Shown here: one piece after another, positions 9,030-17,768 of the stretch
How the letters are laid out: each line of letters opens with the position of its first letter
Position numbering within the stretch: the first letter of the stretch is position 1
Translations under genes and position numbers: made by a program
The notes under the pieces: model-generated
Database searches by the model: none
Told to the model about the DNA's origin: nothing
Seen by the model: only the letters and a program-made list of their open reading frames with translations
Assembly: GCF_023078355.1 (NCBI RefSeq)
Contig: NZ_CP095552.1
Coordinates: forward strand, 2,852,001 to 2,916,000
DNA from: Gordonia hongkongensis
Lineage (GTDB): Bacteria > Actinomycetota > Actinomycetes > Mycobacteriales > Mycobacteriaceae
DNA: 64,000 nucleotides
Reading direction: 5' to 3'

Positions 9030-10160
9030 TCACGAAACATCGAGGTTAGATGCCGGATTGCCTGGCCCGTACATAAACTTCTGGAACGACTTAGATGCGG
9101 GATTGTCTTCCCCGTACATGAAGTTCCGGAACGCCTCGGAGCGCAGCGTCGTGTCAAACGCCTCGTTGGTGCGAACCCATTCCCTCAGGCGCTCCATAGT
9201 CTCTTCGGGCAGAACGATCCTCGAACCAGAATCGGAGACAGAAATGCGTGCATTCTTGACCTCGTCGATCACATCGTTGTCCACATCGGCGTCGAGATAG
9301 GTGTTGAGGTCTTCGAGGAAGGTGTCCGAGTTCACGTGGTGGTATCGCTGGCCGGTTTCGTCAGCGAACTCACGCAGAAGGTCAGGTAGAGGCCCGAAGT
9401 CCTTGTCGTCAACGATCTGACGCCAGTCTGCCTTCATGTCGTCGCTCACAAACAGCACGTCCTGCTCGACAGCTCGGGCCAGGTCCATCATCTCCATCCA
9501 GATGAGTGGGTCACCGATCCCGCCGTCCCGCTTGGACTCATCGACTCCGGTCCCGGGGGGCATGGCAGCGGCGAGCCGAGCACGTGCCTGGTCCTCCCAT
9601 GCCCGGAGGTCGGTCGATGTCCGCCGACGACCGATCTGACCGGCATCGGTGAACAGCTTCTCGATACGATCCCGGATTGGGTCATCTGTCTGAATTTGTT
9701 TGGGGTGGAGGATATTCGACTCACGCTCTGCCCGTATCGCTCCGTCGATGGTAGTCGCGGCTTCCTTGAATGCCGTGTCCGCCGCGTCGAGTAGTCGTTT
9801 CTGTACTCCGGTGTCCTTGACTTCCCTGATAGCCGCGCGAAGTTCCTGCAGGAGCTGACTATTGACGCCTTTGCCCTTGACTCCCGAGATGATGTTCGTC
9901 GCTCTGGTGTATTGCTTGGCGTGATCGGCTGCGACGGACAGTCGTTGACGGTGGTATTCGAAGCCGGCGCGGTAGGGAAGGAAGAGGCGCGGACGGATAT
10001 CGTCCCGTTCGAGCTGGACGAGGATCTTCTCGCGGGACTCCTTCGATATCCGGTACAGGCCCAGCAGGACGTTGGCATCCAACGCGATTCTGGCCTTAGT
10101 GACGAAATCGCGGCGCTCATCGTCGCCATCGGAGTACCACTCACCGAACACATCACGCAT
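9030..10160 (-). CDS. PIN-like domain protein (DUF4935 type), third gene after abiEi-abiEii
   Basis: 376 residues from the ATG at 10160, chosen because AGGAGG lies 5 bases upstream; the frame extends further upstream but without such a site. Near the N-terminus is RIALDANVLLGLYR, the first acidic strand of a PIN nuclease fold. A central helical region follows, then a conserved GDPLIWMEMMDLA and VLFVSDDMKADW that would complete the acidic site. PIN_8/DUF4935 proteins are predicted ribonucleases. The C-terminus has a repeated block, FMYGEDNPAS then FMYGPGNPAS. It follows abiEii by 58 bases, so the two are probably cotranscribed. Confidence 0.75.
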   Translation of the reverse strand: MRDVFGEWYSDGDDERRDFVTKARIALDANVLLGLYRISKESREKILVQLERDDIRPRLFLPYRAGFEYHRQRLSVAADHAKQYTRATNIISGVKGKGVNSQLLQELRAAIREVKDTGVQKRLLDAADTAFKEAATTIDGAIRAERESNILHPKQIQTDDPIRDRIEKLFTDAGQIGRRRTSTDLRAWEDQARARLAAAMPPGTGVDESKRDGGIGDPLIWMEMMDLARAVEQDVLFVSDDMKADWRQIVDDKDFGPLPDLLREFADETGQRYHHVNSDTFLEDLNTYLDADVDNDVIDEVKNARISVSDSGSRIVLPEETMERLREWVRTNEAFDTTLRSEAFRNFMYGEDNPASKSFQKFMYGPGNPASNLDVS

Positions 10161-10218
10161 CGCGTCCTCCTGCCTTCGCTGCGCCATTCCCGCTTTGCGG
10201 CGGGGCCGCTGGTCAAAT

Positions 10219-11250
10219 CTAAAGCTCGGGTCCGTGGTCGCGGGAGCGTTCTGTGCTACGCGACGATGGCCGCGGGGAGGTCCCCGGTGCCGGTGTGCGC
10301 GGTGCCGCCTGTGCAGCACGGGTGTCGGCGAGCAGTTCTCCAATCGAACGTGGCCTGTCCGAAGTCCAGACACCGTCGTCGGGGTTCCACTGGCCGTTCT
10401 CTGTCGCGCCCGTCAGGATCGGTTCGATGAGGCTGTTGGCGGCCGTGAGCGCGGCGTCGGCCTGGTGCAGGTGCGCCGGCAAGCCGCTGTGCGCGGCGCG
10501 CTCTGGGTAGTCGCGCTCCCAGGTCGGGTTGGGCAGCACCAACGGCGCAGGGATCGTCAGGTCGCGGCGCTGTTCTTGGTGGCAGATCGCAGCATGCAGC
10601 TGCTCGGCGTCGAACGACTGGGTGCGGGCGAGGATGACGAGGTCGACCAGATCGTGGGCGCGGGTCGAGGGGCTGTCGCCGTGGGGGCCGTGCAGCTCGT
10701 AGAGGGCAGCGACTTTGTCGGCGACTGCCTCGGCGGCGGCCTGCATCCGGATCACGGGCATGGGGTCGAGTTCGTCGAGCGCGAGCACCGGGCGCGGGCT
10801 GATCGTCTCGGGCGGTAGCAGCATCTCCCGGTGGGTCGCGAGGTCGAGCGTGGCGTCGGAGAACCGTTGTCCGGCAAGGTTGTAACGGATACGCCCGGCG
10901 AACAAGCCCGGGCTACGAGTCGCGGTGATCGTGATGTCGAACTCGCCGAAGTCGCCGGGTCCGGGGTGGGCGGCCTGGCGCAGCGAGTGCTGCATGTGTT
11001 CGGCGTCGAGGCGGGTCGCCAGGTCGGCGTCGGCGGTGGGGCGGGCCTGGGTCGGCGCCCGGAATTGCAGGGCGGTGCCGCCGGTGAGGATCCACTGGTC
11101 GGCGTCGGGGGAACGGAACAGCCGGGCCAGGAACAACTGGAGGGTCACGGTCTGAGCGAGCTCGTCACGGCTGAATCTGCTCGTCCGAGCCTCGGCGGAC
11201 AGGCGGGCTTTCAGCCCGGCACGGAAGGCCTCTTCGGACGCATACGCCAT
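10219..11250 (-). CDS. abiEii: AbiEii-type nucleotidyltransferase toxin
   Basis: 343 residues with an N-terminal nucleotidyltransferase fold. The signature LTGGTALQFR is followed by RPTADADLAT, the metal-binding acidic pair, with a downstream ADKVAALYELHG helix typical of AbiEii (DUF1814) proteins. In AbiE type IV toxin-antitoxin/abortive-infection systems this enzyme modifies tRNA and halts growth on phage infection. The ATG overlaps the AbiEi stop by one base (TGATG). The tail after residue about 300 is Pro/Arg-rich and low in complexity. Confidence 0.85.
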   Translation of the reverse strand: MAYASEEAFRAGLKARLSAEARTSRFSRDELAQTVTLQLFLARLFRSPDADQWILTGGTALQFRAPTQARPTADADLATRLDAEHMQHSLRQAAHPGPGDFGEFDITITATRSPGLFAGRIRYNLAGQRFSDATLDLATHREMLLPPETISPRPVLALDELDPMPVIRMQAAAEAVADKVAALYELHGPHGDSPSTRAHDLVDLVILARTQSFDAEQLHAAICHQEQRRDLTIPAPLVLPNPTWERDYPERAAHSGLPAHLHQADAALTAANSLIEPILTGATENGQWNPDDGVWTSDRPRSIGELLADTRAAQAAPRTPAPGTSPRPSSRSTERSRDHGPEL

Positions 11251-11918
11251 CAGCCGACCAGCACCGGTTCGGCCGGCATCTGGGCCTGATCGAGCAACGA
11301 GGCGAACAGCTCAGCACCCGAGGCGTACTTCCAGCGCGGCGCGGCCCGATCACATGCCGCGATCAGCTCGTCGGCGTCGACCAGCGATTCGGTCAGGCAG
11401 GTGTGCAGCGCGGTCCCGATGTGCCCGCCGTCGCCGTGGGTGAGCAGCAGGTCGACCACGGTGCGCGCGGGTGTGGTCACCGGCAGTCCGTCGACGAGGT
11501 CCCAGTCGCGGCCGCGGTCACCGATCGGCCGGCGCCAGGTGCGCACCGACGGGTCGCGGACGTTGATGCGATGCGGGCTGCTCAGCTCGAGCCCGGATGC
11601 GGTGATCGTGCCCAGCCGAAGGACCTGGGCGGCGGCGGCGTGGCTCACCACGCTGTCAGGGTGGGTGCGGCGGTCCTCGATGTCAGCGGCGGGGTGCAGC
11701 GCCAACCACTGTGCCGCCCAGTCACCGAGCGTGGTCCAGGCCGAGGACTCGGGGACCTCGTAGACACCGTGGTGTACCCGGACGATGGCCTCACGGGAAG
11801 CGAGGCGAGCCAGGACATACGGCGCGACGCCGAGGTTGCGGGCCTGGGCGGTGGTGAACAGCCCGAACTGGCGATCAGCCAGGTCGCGGATCGCACCCCA
11901 CCGGCCAGCGTCAATCAT
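11250..11918 (-). CDS. abiEi: AbiEi-type antitoxin / transcriptional repressor
   Basis: 222 residues. The N-terminal winged-helix reads DRQFGLFTTAQARNLGV and continues to HHGVYEV, the usual start of AbiEi-like proteins. The C-terminal half has GLPVTTPARTVVDLL, the family hallmark. It represses its own promoter and neutralises AbiEii. The ATG at 11918 follows a TATTAT -10-like box by about 8 bases, which suggests a leaderless transcript. Coupled to the toxin by the TGATG overlap. Confidence 0.83.
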   Translation of the reverse strand: MIDAGRWGAIRDLADRQFGLFTTAQARNLGVAPYVLARLASREAIVRVHHGVYEVPESSAWTTLGDWAAQWLALHPAADIEDRRTHPDSVVSHAAAAQVLRLGTITASGLELSSPHRINVRDPSVRTWRRPIGDRGRDWDLVDGLPVTTPARTVVDLLLTHGDGGHIGTALHTCLTESLVDADELIAACDRAAPRWKYASGAELFASLLDQAQMPAEPVLVG

Positions 11919-12043
11919 GCAGCAATAATAGCAACGGGCGTGATCGGTGAGGCTTTCCGAGCTGTCCGAGCGCGGCCCGTCCGTGTGGACTGGGCCGGAT
12001 GCCCCGGCACAGTGGTCACGGTGTGCCGGGGCGGTCGACGTCA

Positions 12044-13834
12044 TCATCCGCTGGTGGGGTGCAGGACTTCGCGTAGGCGGGTGCCGATCCACAGCGGGAC
12101 GGGTGGGGTGACGGCGTTGCCGTAGCCGTCGATCTGGTCGCGGCCTTTGCCCCAGACGGTGAAGGTGCCCTTGTGGTCGCCGAAGTCGGGGTCGAATCCG
12201 CAGCCGCGGCCGACCTCGTGCGGGGTCATCATGCGGAAGAAGCACTCATCGAGCGGGATGTCGGCGAGGGCGTCGCGCCAGTGAGTGGCCAGCAGGGCGG
12301 TGGTGTCGCGGCTGGTCAGGGTGCCCAGCGGATCGGTGAGCGGGTGCGCGGCGGTCTCGGTGCCGGTGCTGCCGTTCTGCTTGAACCAGCCCGCGAGCAG
12401 CGCGGGGTCGCCGGTCGCGGTGAGCAGGCCGGGGGTCTGTTCGGCGGTGACCGTCGGCATGGCCTGGGCGTGGCTGGTCGGGGTGGTGTGTTTGCGGAAG
12501 GGCACCACACCGGAGGACACGATGCTCAGGGTTTCCGAACCGCCCTGGGTGGGCAGCGCCTCATCGAGGCCGCGTGGTGCGCCCTGGAAGTTGTTGATGG
12601 CCATCGCGACCGGGGGAGTGAGCAGGCCGGTGGCGTTGGTGGCGGTCTGGGTCCACAGCGGCTGCCCCAGGGTTCGGGTCCGGCACTGCGATCCGGGGCG
12701 CTCGAAGGTGTTTCCGGCGGCGACCATGATCGCGCCGGTACTGAGCAGCGCGGTCTCTTGCTGCGAGGTTTGCGTCGACATCGGTTGCAGCGGGTGGCGT
12801 TCCACGCCGCGTTGGGCCTTGGCCGGCATCAGCACGGCGGGGAACTCGGCGAACTTCTGACGGCACCGCTCCGCGCGGGCCATGGTCGCCGGGGCCAGCG
12901 GCTTGGCCCGCTCGCCGATCCGGGTTCCCAGGTGGGTGAGGTCCAAGGCGGTCAGCGACGGTGTGGCGGTGGGGGAGACCTCACCGAAGCAACGCGGGCA
13001 GCGGTAGTTGTACTGCTTGCCGTAGCGCACCGATCCGCTCGCGGGCACGCCGGTCTTCCACGCCCACATCGCCTCGACGGCCTCGTCGCAGGGGCCGCAC
13101 CACGCCTGGGGGCGGTGGTCGAGGTCGGGGGCGGGCAGTGTGCGGTCCCAGAACACGATGTAGAGCCGGTCCCGGCTCTGTGGGACGCCGAAGAACATCG
13201 AGTTGAGGTAGAGCACCTTGTGCTCGTAGCCGAGCTTGGTGATCTCGCGCAGCCACCACCGATACGTCGACCCGTCGCCGACCTTGCGTCGCCCGGGCAC
13301 CGCTGGACCCCAGGACTGCAACTCGGTGGTGCATTCGACCAGGATCAGCAGCGGGTGGTGCTGATCGGCGTAGTGCAGCACACAGTTGGCCGTGGCGCGG
13401 TCCCGCTCGGACCGGGTGGCGCGTTCCTCGAACTCGGGGTCGTCGAGGTCGAACAACGTCAGACCCTGTTCGTAGGCGCGCTGGGTGTTGGCCTGGGAAT
13501 GGTTGGTGCAGGTCACCCCGGCGACCAGCAGATCGGCCGCCGGGAGTTCGCGCACCGAGTGGTAGGTGTCGGAGTCGGTGTTGATCAGATCAGCGATCCA
13601 GTGCTCGACATGCGGGTGGTTGGCCTCGTGCACCTCGACCTTGTAGCGGTTGTGGTTGGCCCCGACGATAGTGTCGAATCCGGCGGCCTCGATGCCCTGG
13701 GTGAATCCGCCGAATCCCGAGAACAAGTCCAGCGCGGTCGGGTTGTCGTGGCGGAATCGTCTGCGGCGCAGCGCCGGTCGATGTTCCGCTGTCTTCGAGA
13801 TGATGTGCCCCATGATCGTCGCTTCCTCGCTCAT
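12044..13834 (-). CDS. DNA (cytosine-5) methyltransferase, divergent phage-like type
   Basis: 596 residues. Motif I is DLFSGFGGFTQGIEAAGF (AdoMet binding). The catalytic loop is VAGVTCTNHSQAN, with the Cys in a TCT setting instead of the usual PCQ. Motif VI is VECTTE instead of ENV, motif VIII is QSRDRLYIVF, and the C-terminal GYGNAVTPPV is motif X. A large central target-recognition region holds a four-Cys cluster (CGPC then CPRC), probably zinc-binding. No endonuclease gene is adjacent, so it is orphan. An alternative ATG at 13813 has a better ribosome site (GAGGAA). It lies upstream of abiEi on the same strand, 126 bases away. Confidence 0.88.
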   Translation of the reverse strand: MSEEATIMGHIISKTAEHRPALRRRRFRHDNPTALDLFSGFGGFTQGIEAAGFDTIVGANHNRYKVEVHEANHPHVEHWIADLINTDSDTYHSVRELPAADLLVAGVTCTNHSQANTQRAYEQGLTLFDLDDPEFEERATRSERDRATANCVLHYADQHHPLLILVECTTELQSWGPAVPGRRKVGDGSTYRWWLREITKLGYEHKVLYLNSMFFGVPQSRDRLYIVFWDRTLPAPDLDHRPQAWCGPCDEAVEAMWAWKTGVPASGSVRYGKQYNYRCPRCFGEVSPTATPSLTALDLTHLGTRIGERAKPLAPATMARAERCRQKFAEFPAVLMPAKAQRGVERHPLQPMSTQTSQQETALLSTGAIMVAAGNTFERPGSQCRTRTLGQPLWTQTATNATGLLTPPVAMAINNFQGAPRGLDEALPTQGGSETLSIVSSGVVPFRKHTTPTSHAQAMPTVTAEQTPGLLTATGDPALLAGWFKQNGSTGTETAAHPLTDPLGTLTSRDTTALLATHWRDALADIPLDECFFRMMTPHEVGRGCGFDPDFGDHKGTFTVWGKGRDQIDGYGNAVTPPVPLWIGTRLREVLHPTSG

Positions 13835-13846
13835 TCCATCCTCGGT

Positions 13847-13888
13847 GGTTGCCTATAGACTACCATCAACGGTAGCCTATAGGCAACC
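13847..13888. promoter_or_regulatory. 42-bp palindrome in the methyltransferase divergent promoter
   Basis: Outer arms GGTTGCCTATAG (13847-13858) and CTATAGGCAACC (13877-13888) are perfectly complementary. Inside lies a second dyad, CTACC/GGTAG. It sits 13 bases before the methyltransferase start and about 30 before the divergent gene, and it holds -10-like boxes on both strands. Likely an operator, perhaps for the small XRE protein at 14421. Confidence 0.7.
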
Positions 13889-13918
13889 ATTACGGCACGG
13901 AGCAAGAAGGAGCAGCAC

Positions 13919-14299
13919 ATGGCCACGACCACCGAAAACACCTGCGCGGCAACACCGATGAGTGTTCATGCGCGAGCGATCGCCGCAAGCATCGAGCAGT
14001 GGCGCCAAGCCTGCGACCTCGCAGGCAGTGTCGACGCTGAACATGACGCGGCCGCCGCCCTGGTCGGGCTGGTCGAGCAAGCGATGCCCGAGCTGGCGCG
14101 CACCGAGGTTGTCGAGCGGTCGTATCTGGTCCGCCGGGTGCAGCGCTACGTCGGCCCGCTGCCCGAGCAGTGGGCAGCGATGGACGATTCCGAGCGCGAC
14201 CAGTACGTCTGCGGCCACTGGCTGGCCATTGAGGAGTTCGACGAGCACATCGACGACGACCAGCTGACCCTGACGATCGTGAACCCGCGCAGTGAGTAG
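13919..14299 (+). CDS. Hypothetical acidic protein
   Basis: 126 residues, ATG preceded by AAGGAG. No family recognised. Mostly helical and acidic, with a YVCGHWLAIEEFDEHIDDD segment near residues 97-115. It is divergent from the methyltransferase across the 42-bp palindrome and is followed by a small XRE regulator. Its position suggests a partner or regulator of the methyltransferase block, but nothing in the sequence proves it. Confidence 0.65.
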   Translation: MATTTENTCAATPMSVHARAIAASIEQWRQACDLAGSVDAEHDAAAALVGLVEQAMPELARTEVVERSYLVRRVQRYVGPLPEQWAAMDDSERDQYVCGHWLAIEEFDEHIDDDQLTLTIVNPRSE

Positions 14300-14420
14300 C
14301 TGTCCCGCGCCGACCGGGCGCACCGCCGTCGTACCGCCGCCCGCGGCGACCTCGCCGGTAGGCTCAGCCACGCCGAGTGTGCCCGCCGACCTGGCGGGCG
14401 ACAGGGGAGGAGGAGCCGTC

Positions 14421-14657
14421 ATGGCCGTCGACATCGACGAACCTGCGTTGCTACGCGCTCTCGGAGAAGCGATCACGACCCGCCGCGAGGAACTGGGCCT
14501 CAGTCAGCGGGCCCTGGGTCTCGAGGCCGGCGTCGAGCGCAACATGCTGCGCGGCGTGGAAGACGGATCGCGGCGGGCAACCATCATCACCCTGGCGCGC
14601 ATCGCCGAAGCGCTGAAAGTGCCGATTTCGCAACTACTTCAGCAGATCGGGCACTAG
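14421..14657 (+). CDS. XRE-family helix-turn-helix regulator
   Basis: 78 residues from the ATG at 14421, chosen for the GGGGAGGAGGAG ribosome site; the frame is open further upstream but without such a site. The whole protein is one HTH domain: TRREELGLSQRALGLEAGVE, then ITLARIAEALKVPISQLL. A candidate to bind the palindrome at 13847. Same class as the protein at 17769. Confidence 0.82.
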   Translation: MAVDIDEPALLRALGEAITTRREELGLSQRALGLEAGVERNMLRGVEDGSRRATIITLARIAEALKVPISQLLQQIGH

Positions 14658-14920
14658 CCCTCCACGACCCTCAGTGAAGACCCGCACCGGCTGGTCGTCG
14701 CCGCGCGTAGCCAGGAGGGAGGGGAGGGGGCTGCACATTCGGGGGAGTTCGCCGCCCTCCCCTCCTATCCTGTGAGGAACGATCTTCGGTTGGGTGTGGC
14801 AACTCAGAAGAACGTCCCGCCACACTAGCAAATCGTCTCTTTGCTGTAGTCACCGCCGCGCGCACTTGGCGTTTGTGCCGCAGACACTTCCTGCTGGCAG
14901 CCTCGGCGACGTGGCCTGGA

Positions 14921-16009
14921 TCAGGCGGCGCCGGTGGGCAACTGCGGGATGAGCTGCTGGTCGAGGGCGGGCAGTGCGGCGATGTCGGCCCAGGACACCG
15001 AGACGGTGTGGATGCGGTCGAGGCAGGCGGTGATGTCGCGTTTGACTGCGGCGAGTTCGGGATCGTCGGCGCTGCTGCGGGTGAGTCGGGTGACGAGTTT
15101 GTTGAGGCGTTGCAGCGCGGCGCGTTCGGTCGGGCTGCGATCGTCGAGCCCGACGGCGGCGGCGTGGTCATTCGCGTCGTGCCAGGCCGCCCAGGCGCGG
15201 TCGGCGAGGGCCAGTGCGTGGTCGACGTCGTTGGCGGTGGAGTGTTCGCCTAGGGCGTCGACGGCGGCCGCGAGATCGGTCATGGCGCTGGTGTAGGCGA
15301 CCGTGGTGGCAACGGTGCCGGTGGTGTCGTGCAGCAGGGGTTTGGTGAGGTACCAGGCTTCGGTGTCGAGTTTGTAGTGCCCCCAGGCGGCGAGCAGGTC
15401 CTCGAGCGAACGGGCGGCGTCGGCGCGGCGCCGGGCGAGGTCGTCGTCCCCGGCGACGGACGGCTGGTCGGGAGTGTCGTCGTCGCGACCGGCGTAGGCG
15501 ACGTGGGCGGCCTGTTCAACTATGCCCTGCCAGCCGCGAGCATCCTGGCCGGAGTGGTGAAGGGTGTAGTAGCACCAGTAGGCGGCGATGGGGGTGAGAG
15601 CGGCCATGACCATTGCTACGACGTTGAACCCGTCCAGGGACGGCGGCAGCTCGAAGCCGAAGGCGCCGAGGAGGTACGCTGCTGGACCCGTCAGTCCGAA
15701 GAAGCCATAGAAGGCGATGTCGCCGCCATGTCGAGCCGGGTGCTGTCCGCTGAGGCGGAAGTCCTGTTTGAGGTCGGCCAGCTCCGCGGCCGCGGCCAGC
15801 TCGTCCACCCGCCTGCGTAGCTCATTGTGAGCGATCACAGCGCCTCTGGGGTCTGCCAAGCTGCCGCTCGCCTGCACGCCGTCTGCGGCGAGGACGATCT
15901 GGACTGCCCGCGCCCTCAGCAGGGGGTCGGGATGGGTGCGGATGCGTTCGGCGACGTGCGCGACGAAGTCGGCGCGGTCGGTGCCGGCGCGAATCGTCCT
16001 GTCGTTCAC
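14921..16009 (-). CDS. Hypothetical membrane protein with long helical C-terminus
   Basis: 362 residues from a GTG at 16009 (GAAGGG 10 bases upstream). A cytosolic N-terminus of about 90 residues is followed by two membrane segments (YGFFGLTGPAAYLLGAFGF and VVAMVMAALTPIAAYWCYY) and then a long, Ala-rich helical region. No family recognised. First of a run of small membrane-protein genes on this strand (16027, 16408, 17405) that look like one plasmid or conjugation module. Confidence 0.6.
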   Translation of the reverse strand: MNDRTIRAGTDRADFVAHVAERIRTHPDPLLRARAVQIVLAADGVQASGSLADPRGAVIAHNELRRRVDELAAAAELADLKQDFRLSGQHPARHGGDIAFYGFFGLTGPAAYLLGAFGFELPPSLDGFNVVAMVMAALTPIAAYWCYYTLHHSGQDARGWQGIVEQAAHVAYAGRDDDTPDQPSVAGDDDLARRRADAARSLEDLLAAWGHYKLDTEAWYLTKPLLHDTTGTVATTVAYTSAMTDLAAAVDALGEHSTANDVDHALALADRAWAAWHDANDHAAAVGLDDRSPTERAALQRLNKLVTRLTRSSADDPELAAVKRDITACLDRIHTVSVSWADIAALPALDQQLIPQLPTGAA

Positions 16010-16026
16010 TAGATGCGGACCCTTCG

Positions 16027-16368
16027 TCAGGGAATGGATTCGATGTCCGGCGGGCCGGACGACCGCCGACGGTTGTCCAGCGCGCGGCGTAGCTCGGCCC
16101 AGAATCCGAACAGTCCGAGGATCAAAACGTTGACGACGGTGCAGAAGATCGCCATGAGGGTGATTAGAGTTACGTCGCCGGCCTGGTACTGGCCGGAGGC
16201 GATCGTGAGGACTGCGCCGGTCACAAGGGTGACGGTCGAGGCCACCGGGGGTGCGGCCGCGAGCAGACGCACCCCTCGGCGACGGTGTGGGTATGCCGAG
16301 TTGGCGACAGCCAGGGCGAGGACTCCGGCCAATTGCAAGGCGACGGCGAAGTACAGGAAGGACCACAC
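16027..16368 (-). CDS. Hypothetical three-helix membrane protein
   Basis: 113 residues from a GTG at 16368, chosen because AAAGGGG lies 6 bases before it; an ATG at 16401 has no such site. Three hydrophobic segments and a basic C-terminus. No family recognised. Neighbouring genes in the same direction lie 17 and 39 bases away, so an operon with them is likely. Confidence 0.6.
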   Translation of the reverse strand: MWSFLYFAVALQLAGVLALAVANSAYPHRRRGVRLLAAAPPVASTVTLVTGAVLTIASGQYQAGDVTLITLMAIFCTVVNVLILGLFGFWAELRRALDNRRRSSGPPDIESIP

Positions 16369-16407
16369 GGTTGACCCCTTTCGTAGGTCGGTGGCGTTCA
16401 ATGTGGG

Positions 16408-17400
16408 TCATTGTTGCAGCTGCGGCCGACAGACTGCCGTGTTGAGTTGCCGCTGAACAGCTTCTGCGACCAGCGCCCGGACCGGTGGGATGCGGCGTGC
16501 GCCGGCCTCGGCGATGAGTGTGGTGATGCGGTCGAGCAGGTTGTCGCGGTAGGCGTCGGTGATGGTCGGGTCCAGTGCCTGGTCGAGCATTTTGCGTGCT
16601 CGGGTGAGCTTTCCACGCTTGGCGGGCTGGATGTTCAGGCCGGTCTCGCGGGCATGGCGTGAGGCACTGTCCCGTGCGTCGCGGGCAGCGAGGGCGGTGG
16701 CGACGGCACGGTCGGCGAGGTCTCTGTCCAGGGGCCGGGAGTCGTAGGCCGCAGCGTGGGCCGCGGTGTAGGCGTCGAGGAACGCCGCGGTGCGGGGATC
16801 GTTGGTGTCGTCGAGGAGTGGGCGCGCGAACAACCGGTCGGCGAGGTCGGCGTGGTAGGCGGCGTACTCGGCGTCGATGGAGCCCAGGACGTCGGCCGCC
16901 TTGACCCACTGAGCACGCACACTCGTCACCAGAACGGCTCGGCGAGAACGTGCTTGGCTCACTTTGTGGCAGGCGAGAACCGCGACAGCGATGACGATGA
17001 GGCTGGCCGCGGCGGCTCCGCAGATGATCCACAGCGTCGTGTAGTCGGTGGGCGCCTCGGGGGCAGACGGTGTCTGCTCGGCCGGGGCCGGCGGCGGTGG
17101 CGCGGGGGACGCGTCGGGGGAGGTTGGCTGCCTGTCCCGATCCGGGCCGGGGCCGACCAGTGTCAGAACGAGTCCGACGGAGGAGAGGATGACACCACCG
17201 ACCGCAAGTGGAACGACGGCGGCGGCGCCCCCGCCTGATTTCTTCGCAATGGCGGCTCGCAGGCCCGCCCCCAACAAGATGACCACCCCGATGATCGAGG
17301 CCCCCCATCCGAGATTGGCCGCCACCTGCACAAAGGCCTCAGGGGCCTCCGGTATGAGGGGAGCTGCGTCGGCCAGGACTCCGAGAGTTGCGAACTCCAT
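16408..17400 (-). CDS. Hypothetical membrane protein, possible conjugation component
   Basis: 330 residues from the ATG at 17400 (GAAAGGGGCGG upstream). N-terminal segment LGWGASIIGVVILLGAGLRA, a second helix, a Pro-rich linker of about 35 residues, a third helix (LIVIAVAVLACHKV), then a helical cytosolic domain of about 170 residues. No family recognised with confidence. The small N-terminal helices next to a linker recall transfer-system membrane components of actinobacterial plasmids, which is only a guess from context. Confidence 0.6.
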   Translation of the reverse strand: MEFATLGVLADAAPLIPEAPEAFVQVAANLGWGASIIGVVILLGAGLRAAIAKKSGGGAAAVVPLAVGGVILSSVGLVLTLVGPGPDRDRQPTSPDASPAPPPPAPAEQTPSAPEAPTDYTTLWIICGAAAASLIVIAVAVLACHKVSQARSRRAVLVTSVRAQWVKAADVLGSIDAEYAAYHADLADRLFARPLLDDTNDPRTAAFLDAYTAAHAAAYDSRPLDRDLADRAVATALAARDARDSASRHARETGLNIQPAKRGKLTRARKMLDQALDPTITDAYRDNLLDRITTLIAEAGARRIPPVRALVAEAVQRQLNTAVCRPQLQQ

Positions 17401-17404
17401 TGGC

Positions 17405-17617
17405 CTACCGCCCCTTTCGCTGATCGGCAGACGCCACGTCAGGAGTGAACTCGACAAGCCGCTGTCGGAATCCAGCATCGAACGCCGAGGTCGGCGGGTA
17501 GTGCGCCAGGATCGCCGCTGCGGCGCTCGCCCGGGCGGTCGGGGTGATGCGGCGGATGGTGTGATCGGCGGCGAGATAGCCGGAGGCTTGTTCGATTAGA
17601 GTGGGGCATTGGTGCAT
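17405..17617 (-). CDS. Small hypothetical protein
   Basis: 70 residues from an ATG preceded by GGAAAGGG. Ends 4 bases before the next gene of the run. Contains ARASAAAAILAHYPPTSAFD and no recognised domain. The gene structure and ribosome site support it better than its content does. Confidence 0.5.
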   Translation of the reverse strand: MHQCPTLIEQASGYLAADHTIRRITPTARASAAAAILAHYPPTSAFDAGFRQRLVEFTPDVASADQRKGR

Positions 17618-17768
17618 GTCACGGCCCTTTCCGTGGTGTGCGTCGGGTCCGTGGGTGTTCCAGCACCCGCGGACCACTCTTGTTTCTGCCCGAGTCGGCA
17701 GCGAAGGTTCACCGCATCATCAGCGATGATGGTTTTAGTCTACATAGGTGTGGGTTATAGTCAACATC

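Noticed and set aside
12173..13858. 561-residue plus-strand open frame opposite the methyltransferase
   Set aside because: Gly/Val/Arg-rich antisense shadow of a gene with clear C5-methyltransferase motifs.
14658..14920. Possible small genes or RNA between the XRE gene and the 14921 gene
   Set aside because: No dyad, start signal or recognisable protein seen; left as an intergenic space.
16010..17308. Upstream extension of the 14921-16009 gene to about 795 residues
   Set aside because: The extension is the shadow of the 16027 and 16408 genes; the GTG at 16009 with GAAGGG fits a separate gene.
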